A stretch of 64,000 bases of DNA from Polaromonas sp. (lineage in GTDB: Bacteria; Pseudomonadota; Gammaproteobacteria; Burkholderiales; Burkholderiaceae_C), in assembly GCF_029945925.1 (NCBI RefSeq), contig NZ_JAQSDN010000039.1:124001-188000 (forward strand), given 5' to 3'. Shown here piece by piece: positions 60,261 through 64,000 of the stretch. The notes beneath the pieces are model-generated. The model saw only the letters and a program-made list of their open reading frames with translations, did not search any database and was not told the origin of the DNA. A program made the position numbers and the translations under genes. The stretch's first letter is position 1, and every line of letters starts with the position of its first letter.

Positions 60261-61808
60261 ATGCTTGAACGTTCCGCCGCCCCGGCTGCCCCCCTTCTTT
60301 CCCCTTTCCTGGTGCGCTGGCTGGTCGCTGCCGGTGCGTTGTCGCTGGCTTTTCGGCTGTGGATCTCCGCAACCTTCCCGATCACCGGCGACGAGGCCTT
60401 TTTCTACTGGTGGGGCGTCTACCCCGACTGGGGTTATTACGACCATCCGCCCATGGTCGGCTGGCTGATTGCCCTGGTGCGCGCGACACTGGGCGACACG
60501 ACCTGGGCGATACGCCTGCCGGTGGTCCTGCTGCCGCTGGCACTCGGCGGCCTGGTGGCTTGGGCGCTGGCCCCGCTGGACCGCGTGCGTGCGGCCTGGG
60601 CCGTGCTGTTTTTCTGGCTGGCCCCGATCAACTGGCTCAACGTGCTGATCACCACCGACACGCCACTGATATTCTGGTCGGTGCTGTCGGTGGCCCTGCT
60701 GCTGCGGGCCGAGCGGCGCGAGCGCATGGATCGCACGGCCTGGGGGCTGTACGCGCTGTCGGGGCTGGCGCTGGGCTGCGCCTTTCTGTCCAAGTACTTC
60801 TCGGTGGTGCTGGGCCTGACCTACCTCGTTTATTTCGCGCTCTACCGGCGCGAACGCTGGGCGGCGTTTGCGTTGCTGGTGCTGTGCGCCTTGCCCGGCC
60901 CGGCCATCAACATCGCCTGGAACATGTCGCACGGCTGGTCGAACATCATGTTCAACCTCTACAACCGCAACGAAGGCGAAAGCTTCGCCTGGAACAAACC
61001 GCTGCTCTACCTGGCCATGCTGGTCTACCTGGTCACGCCGGTGGCGGCCTGGTTGACCTGGAAGCAGCGCGGGGCGCTGGCCGCCGCGACGCTGCAGCAA
61101 CGGCTGCTGGCCTGCGTGGTGGTCGTGCCGCTGCTGTTTTTTGCGCTGCTGTCGCTGAAAAAAGTGGTGGGGCTGCACTGGGTGTTGTCGTTTTACCCCT
61201 TCGGCTTTGCGCTGCTGGCCTTTGCCCTGCCGTGGGACAAACTCAAGACCTGTGCACTGGGCATGGCCGCGTTTGCCGCCCTGCATGTGCTGGTGGTCGC
61301 CGGCCTTTACGCCAGTTCGCTGGATAACTGGAAAAGCACAAAGCTCTATCCGCAAATCATTCGCAGCTACAAGACCGCCGAGATGCTGCAACAGGTGGCG
61401 GCTCCCGGCGTGGAATTGATGGCCAGTGCCTACACGCCCGCGTCCATCTATGGCTACACGCTGCGCAAGTACGTGCCGGTGTTCGGCCCGGGAAATTTCC
61501 ATGCACGGCAGGACGACATGCTGGTTGATTTTTCGCTGTACCAGGGGAAAACCGTGCGCATCCTGCGCATGGACGCCCCGCGCATCGAGGAGTACCGGCC
61601 TTACTTCGACAGCGTGCAGGTGCTCAGCTTTTCGCAGAACGGTGTGCCCTTTTACGCGGTCGAGGGAAGGGGCTTCAACTACGCCGCCTATAAAAACGGC
61701 GTGCTCGCCACCATTCACAGCCGCTACTACAACATCCCGGCCTGGTTGCCCATGACCGGCTGCCCGTTTTGCGAGCGCCTTTGCGGCCAGGTGCGATGCA
61801 CGAAGTAG
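60261..61808 (+). CDS. GT39/ArnT-like glycosyltransferase
   Basis: Membrane glycosyltransferase of 515 residues with around twelve helices. The first periplasmic loop carries ITGDEAFFYWWGVYPDWGYYDHPPMVGW, the catalytic Asp-Glu motif of ArnT/PMT-type enzymes (PF13231), followed by a periplasmic C-terminal domain (YTPASIYGYTLRKYVPVFG). It should move a sugar from a polyprenyl-phosphate donor onto lipid A, protein or another envelope acceptor. It sits 12 bp after the flippase-like gene and overlaps the HAD gene by 13 bp. Confidence 0.9.
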   Translation: MLERSAAPAAPLLSPFLVRWLVAAGALSLAFRLWISATFPITGDEAFFYWWGVYPDWGYYDHPPMVGWLIALVRATLGDTTWAIRLPVVLLPLALGGLVAWALAPLDRVRAAWAVLFFWLAPINWLNVLITTDTPLIFWSVLSVALLLRAERRERMDRTAWGLYALSGLALGCAFLSKYFSVVLGLTYLVYFALYRRERWAAFALLVLCALPGPAINIAWNMSHGWSNIMFNLYNRNEGESFAWNKPLLYLAMLVYLVTPVAAWLTWKQRGALAAATLQQRLLACVVVVPLLFFALLSLKKVVGLHWVLSFYPFGFALLAFALPWDKLKTCALGMAAFAALHVLVVAGLYASSLDNWKSTKLYPQIIRSYKTAEMLQQVAAPGVELMASAYTPASIYGYTLRKYVPVFGPGNFHARQDDMLVDFSLYQGKTVRILRMDAPRIEEYRPYFDSVQVLSFSQNGVPFYAVEGRGFNYAAYKNGVLATIHSRYYNIPAWLPMTGCPFCERLCGQVRCTK

Positions 61809-62455
61809 GGGCCGCGGGTGAAGCGCCGGTCGTTGTCGCCGCTTTCGACTTCGACGGCACCCTGACCCGGCGCGATACCCTGCTTCCCTACCTGCGCCGC
61901 AGCCTGGGCTGGCCGCGGTTTCTGCTCGCCCTGCTGCGCAGCAGCCCCTGGCTGGCCGCCTACGCCTGCCGGCTCACCAGCAACCACCGGGCGAAGGCGC
62001 GTTTGCTGCAGGCCAGCCTGGGTGGGTGCAGCGTAGCGCAGATCGAGCGCTGGTCGGCCGACTTTGTGGCGCAGTACCTGCCCCGGCAATGGCAGGAAGA
62101 GACGCTGGCACGGCTGCGTTGGCACCAGCAGCAGGGCCATGGCTGCGTGATCGTGAGCGCCTCGCCCGGCATTTATCTGCATGGCGTGGGTGAGGTACTG
62201 CGCATGGATGCGGTGCTCTGCACCGAGCTCGAAGTCCGGGAGGGTACGCTCACCGGCCGCATGGCGACGCGCAACTGCCACGGCGAGGAAAAAGTGCTGC
62301 GCCTGCAGGCCTGGCTCGCAGGCCGCGGCTCCCCTGCCGCGTCGGTTGTTTTGCATGCGTATGGCGATTCGCGCGGCGACGTGCCGCTGCTAAATCTGGC
62401 AGACTATGCGCACTACCAAGGTCAACCCTGGGTCCGCCCACCAGCCGAACAATAG
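61796..62455 (+). CDS. HAD-superfamily IB phosphatase
   Basis: Hydrolase of 219 residues with motif I AFDFDGTLT (nucleophile Asp18, acid Asp20), motif II VIVSASPG, motif III Lys in EEKVLRL and motif IV YGDSRGDVPLL. SerB-like HAD-IB type. The start at 61796 lies inside the end of the GT39 gene (13-bp overlap). In this operon it could dephosphorylate polyprenyl-phosphate-linked 5-phosphoribose, the step after the UbiA-family enzyme. Phosphoserine or other phosphatases are possible alternatives. Confidence 0.85.
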   Translation: MHEVGAAGEAPVVVAAFDFDGTLTRRDTLLPYLRRSLGWPRFLLALLRSSPWLAAYACRLTSNHRAKARLLQASLGGCSVAQIERWSADFVAQYLPRQWQEETLARLRWHQQQGHGCVIVSASPGIYLHGVGEVLRMDAVLCTELEVREGTLTGRMATRNCHGEEKVLRLQAWLAGRGSPAASVVLHAYGDSRGDVPLLNLADYAHYQGQPWVRPPAEQ

Positions 62456-62489
62456 CGGATGGGGCAGGCCTGATCACCCAAAGGTTTTC

Positions 62490-63686
62490 ATGAAAGTCAT
62501 TGATTCCATCGTCACCCAGGCCGCCGGCATTGCCGCCGTGCGCCGCGATATCCACGCTCACCCGGAGCTGTGTTTTGAAGAGGTACGCACCGCCGACGTG
62601 GTGGCGCAAAAATTGACCGAGTGGGGCATTCCCATTCACCGCGGCATGGGCACCACCGGGGTGGTCGGCATCATCAAGAACGGCACCTCCAGCCGCGCCA
62701 TCGGCCTGCGCGCCGACATGGACGCGCTGCCCATGCAGGAGTTCAACACCTTTGAACATGCCAGCAAGACCCAGGGCAAGATGCACGCCTGCGGCCACGA
62801 CGGACACACCGCCATGCTGCTGGCCGCCGCGCAGCACTTTGCGAAAAACCGCAATTTCGACGGCACGGTTTACCTGATTTTCCAGCCGGCCGAGGAGGGC
62901 GGCGGTGGCGCGCGCGAGATGATCAAGGACGGCCTGTTCGACAAGTTCCCCATGGACGCGGTGTTCGGCATGCACAACTGGCCCGGCACGCAGGTCGGCA
63001 AGTTTGCTGCCAGCACCGGCCCGGTGATGGCTTCGAGCAACGAGTTCAAGATCACCATTCGCGGCAAGGGCGGCCACGCTGCCCTGCCGCACAACGGTGT
63101 CGACCCGGTGCCGGTGGCCTGCCAGATGGTGCAGGCCTTCCAGACCATCATCAGCCGCAACAAGAAGCCGGTGGATGCCGGTGTGATTTCGGTCACCATG
63201 ATCCACGCCGGCGAGGCCACCAATGTGATCCCAGACAGCTGCGAGCTGCAGGGCACGGTGCGCACCTTCACGCTGGAAGTGCTGGACCTGATCGAAAAAC
63301 GCATGCAGCAGATCGCCGAGCACCTCTGCGCTGCGCATGATGCCCAGTGCGAATTTTCCTTTGTGCGCAACTACCCGCCCACCATCAACCATGCAAAGGA
63401 GACCGAGTTTGCGCGCAAGGTGATGGCCGAGATCGTTGGCGAGGCCAACGTGATTGCCCAGGAGCCGACCATGGGCGCGGAAGACTTTTCCTACATGCTG
63501 CAGGCCAAGCCGGGCTGTTACGTCTTTATTGCCAACGGCGACGGCGCGCACCGCGAGATGGGCCACGGCGGAGGGCCTTGCATGCTGCACAACCCGAGTT
63601 ATGACTTCAACGACGACCTGATTCCGCTGGGGGCCACCTTCTGGGTGCGCCTGAGCGAAAGCTGGCTGGCCCAGGACGCGGCATGA
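62490..63686 (+). CDS. M20 family amidohydrolase (hippurate hydrolase / HipO-like)
   Basis: Amidohydrolase of 398 residues in the M20D branch. AVRRDIHAHPELCFEE at the start, the metal-binding KMHACGHDGHTAMLL, QPAEEGGGGAREMI (catalytic Glu), GMHNWPGTQVG, and C-terminal MGAEDFSYMLQAKPG are all typical. It cleaves N-acyl amino acids such as hippurate or acetyl amino acids. The start ATG 62490 has AAAGG before it. It overlaps the next gene (ATGA), a DUF2817 peptidase-like gene, so the two may act in one peptide or acyl-amino-acid route. Confidence 0.92.
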   Translation: MKVIDSIVTQAAGIAAVRRDIHAHPELCFEEVRTADVVAQKLTEWGIPIHRGMGTTGVVGIIKNGTSSRAIGLRADMDALPMQEFNTFEHASKTQGKMHACGHDGHTAMLLAAAQHFAKNRNFDGTVYLIFQPAEEGGGGAREMIKDGLFDKFPMDAVFGMHNWPGTQVGKFAASTGPVMASSNEFKITIRGKGGHAALPHNGVDPVPVACQMVQAFQTIISRNKKPVDAGVISVTMIHAGEATNVIPDSCELQGTVRTFTLEVLDLIEKRMQQIAEHLCAAHDAQCEFSFVRNYPPTINHAKETEFARKVMAEIVGEANVIAQEPTMGAEDFSYMLQAKPGCYVFIANGDGAHREMGHGGGPCMLHNPSYDFNDDLIPLGATFWVRLSESWLAQDAA

Positions 63687-64000
63687 GCGGAGTGACTGAA
63701 GCTTTTTCCGGCACCTATGCCGAGGCGCGCGGCAAATTCCTCGAAGCGGCCGCTGCGGCCGGCCTGCAGGTGGATTCGCACCTGCACCCCGAAGCCGGCC
63801 GCGAGGGGGAAGTGCTGGCCATGGACGTGGTGCTGGACGGCCCGGCCGACGCCCGTTCGCTGCTGATCCTCAGCAGCGCCTGCCATGGCGTCGAGGGGTA
63901 TTGCGGCTCCGGCGTGCAGGTGTTTGCCCTGCAGGACGCCGAGTGGCGCGACAGGGCCAGGGCGCAGGGGGTGGCGGTGCTGTATGTGCATGCGCTCAAC
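63683..64000 (+). CDS. DUF2817 family protein (M14-like carboxypeptidase fold), 5' part
   Basis: First 106 codons of a gene cut by the window end. MSGVTEAFSGTYAEARGKFLEAA, then LQVDSHLHPEAGREGE, LAMDVVLDGPADARSLLILSSACHGVEGYCGSGVQ. The last segment is the DUF2817 mark, where His and Glu of S-x-x-HGVEG correspond to zinc ligands of M14 carboxypeptidases. It starts inside the stop of the M20 gene (ATGA). Activity in this family is not established. Confidence 0.85.
   Translation, partial: MSGVTEAFSGTYAEARGKFLEAAAAAGLQVDSHLHPEAGREGEVLAMDVVLDGPADARSLLILSSACHGVEGYCGSGVQVFALQDAEWRDRARAQGVAVLYVHALN

Noticed and set aside
59211-61718. 835-codon open frame on the minus strand
   Set aside because: Shadow of the UbiA-flippase-GT39 genes; Gln/Arg/His-rich, low-complexity product.

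Overview
This 64 kb window is chromosomal DNA from a GC-rich betaproteobacterium, most likely a member of the Comamonadaceae (Polaromonas, Rhodoferax or Variovorax type). I infer this from the gene content (glutarate catabolism genes, IcmF, TRAP transporters, CaiB/BaiF CoA-transferases, PHA-granule protein, Liv transporters), the codon use, and several copies of intergenic repeat elements that I associate with this family. No rRNA, tRNA, CRISPR array, phage or replication origin was seen.

Layout. 0-7 kb: the end of a branched-chain-type ABC transporter operon (livM'-livG-livF), a Tat-exported nicotinamidase, and a two-subunit molybdenum dehydrogenase with three c-type hemes (nicAB-like). 7.2-10.7 kb: glutarate catabolism genes gcdH-gcdG with a divergent LysR regulator. 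10.7-12.8 kb: a Q/R-rich repeat protein, a conserved hypothetical protein and a 54-residue basic protein. 13-17.3 kb: fused isobutyryl-CoA mutase icmF behind a PPK2 polyphosphate kinase; a perfect 26-bp palindrome precedes ppk2. 17.4-21.2 kb: a dctP-dctQ-dctM TRAP operon with an internal terminator. 21.5-24.2 kb: a persulfide dioxygenase-rhodanese fusion and an M20 deacylase.

24.2-28.7 kb is the most interesting part: an alpha-hydroxyketone quorum-sensing locus of the CqsA/LqsA/JqsA type. It holds a PLP-dependent autoinducer synthase, a six-TM sensor histidine kinase, an LqsR-like response regulator with no DNA-binding domain, and a divergent LuxR-type regulator. A near-identical 20-bp element (CTG-N10-CAG core) lies upstream of the synthase and upstream of the kinase operon in the same orientation. 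I read it as the operator that ties the locus together.

28.6-41.2 kb: an amidase, a five-gene peptide-type ABC transporter/MlrC operon followed by a second amidase, coaX, and a wax-ester synthase divergent from an acyl-CoA-binding protein. 41.2-50.3 kb is a visibly AT-richer island for a surface glycan or glycolipid: epimerase-like, sugar isomerase, small flippase subunit, two GT2 enzymes, FAD oxidoreductase, a GT-C-like membrane protein interrupted by an in-frame stop, an IS3 remnant and an acyltransferase. 50.5-58.4 kb: CoA-transferase, PHA-granule protein, lipoprotein aminopeptidase, molybdopterin oxidoreductase, a decayed and an intact LivK-type binding protein, and argE. 58.4-62.5 kb: a compact operon for a polyprenyl-phosphate-pentose type pathway (UbiA-family transferase, flippase-like protein, GT39, HAD phosphatase). 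The window ends with an M20 amidohydrolase and a truncated DUF2817 gene.
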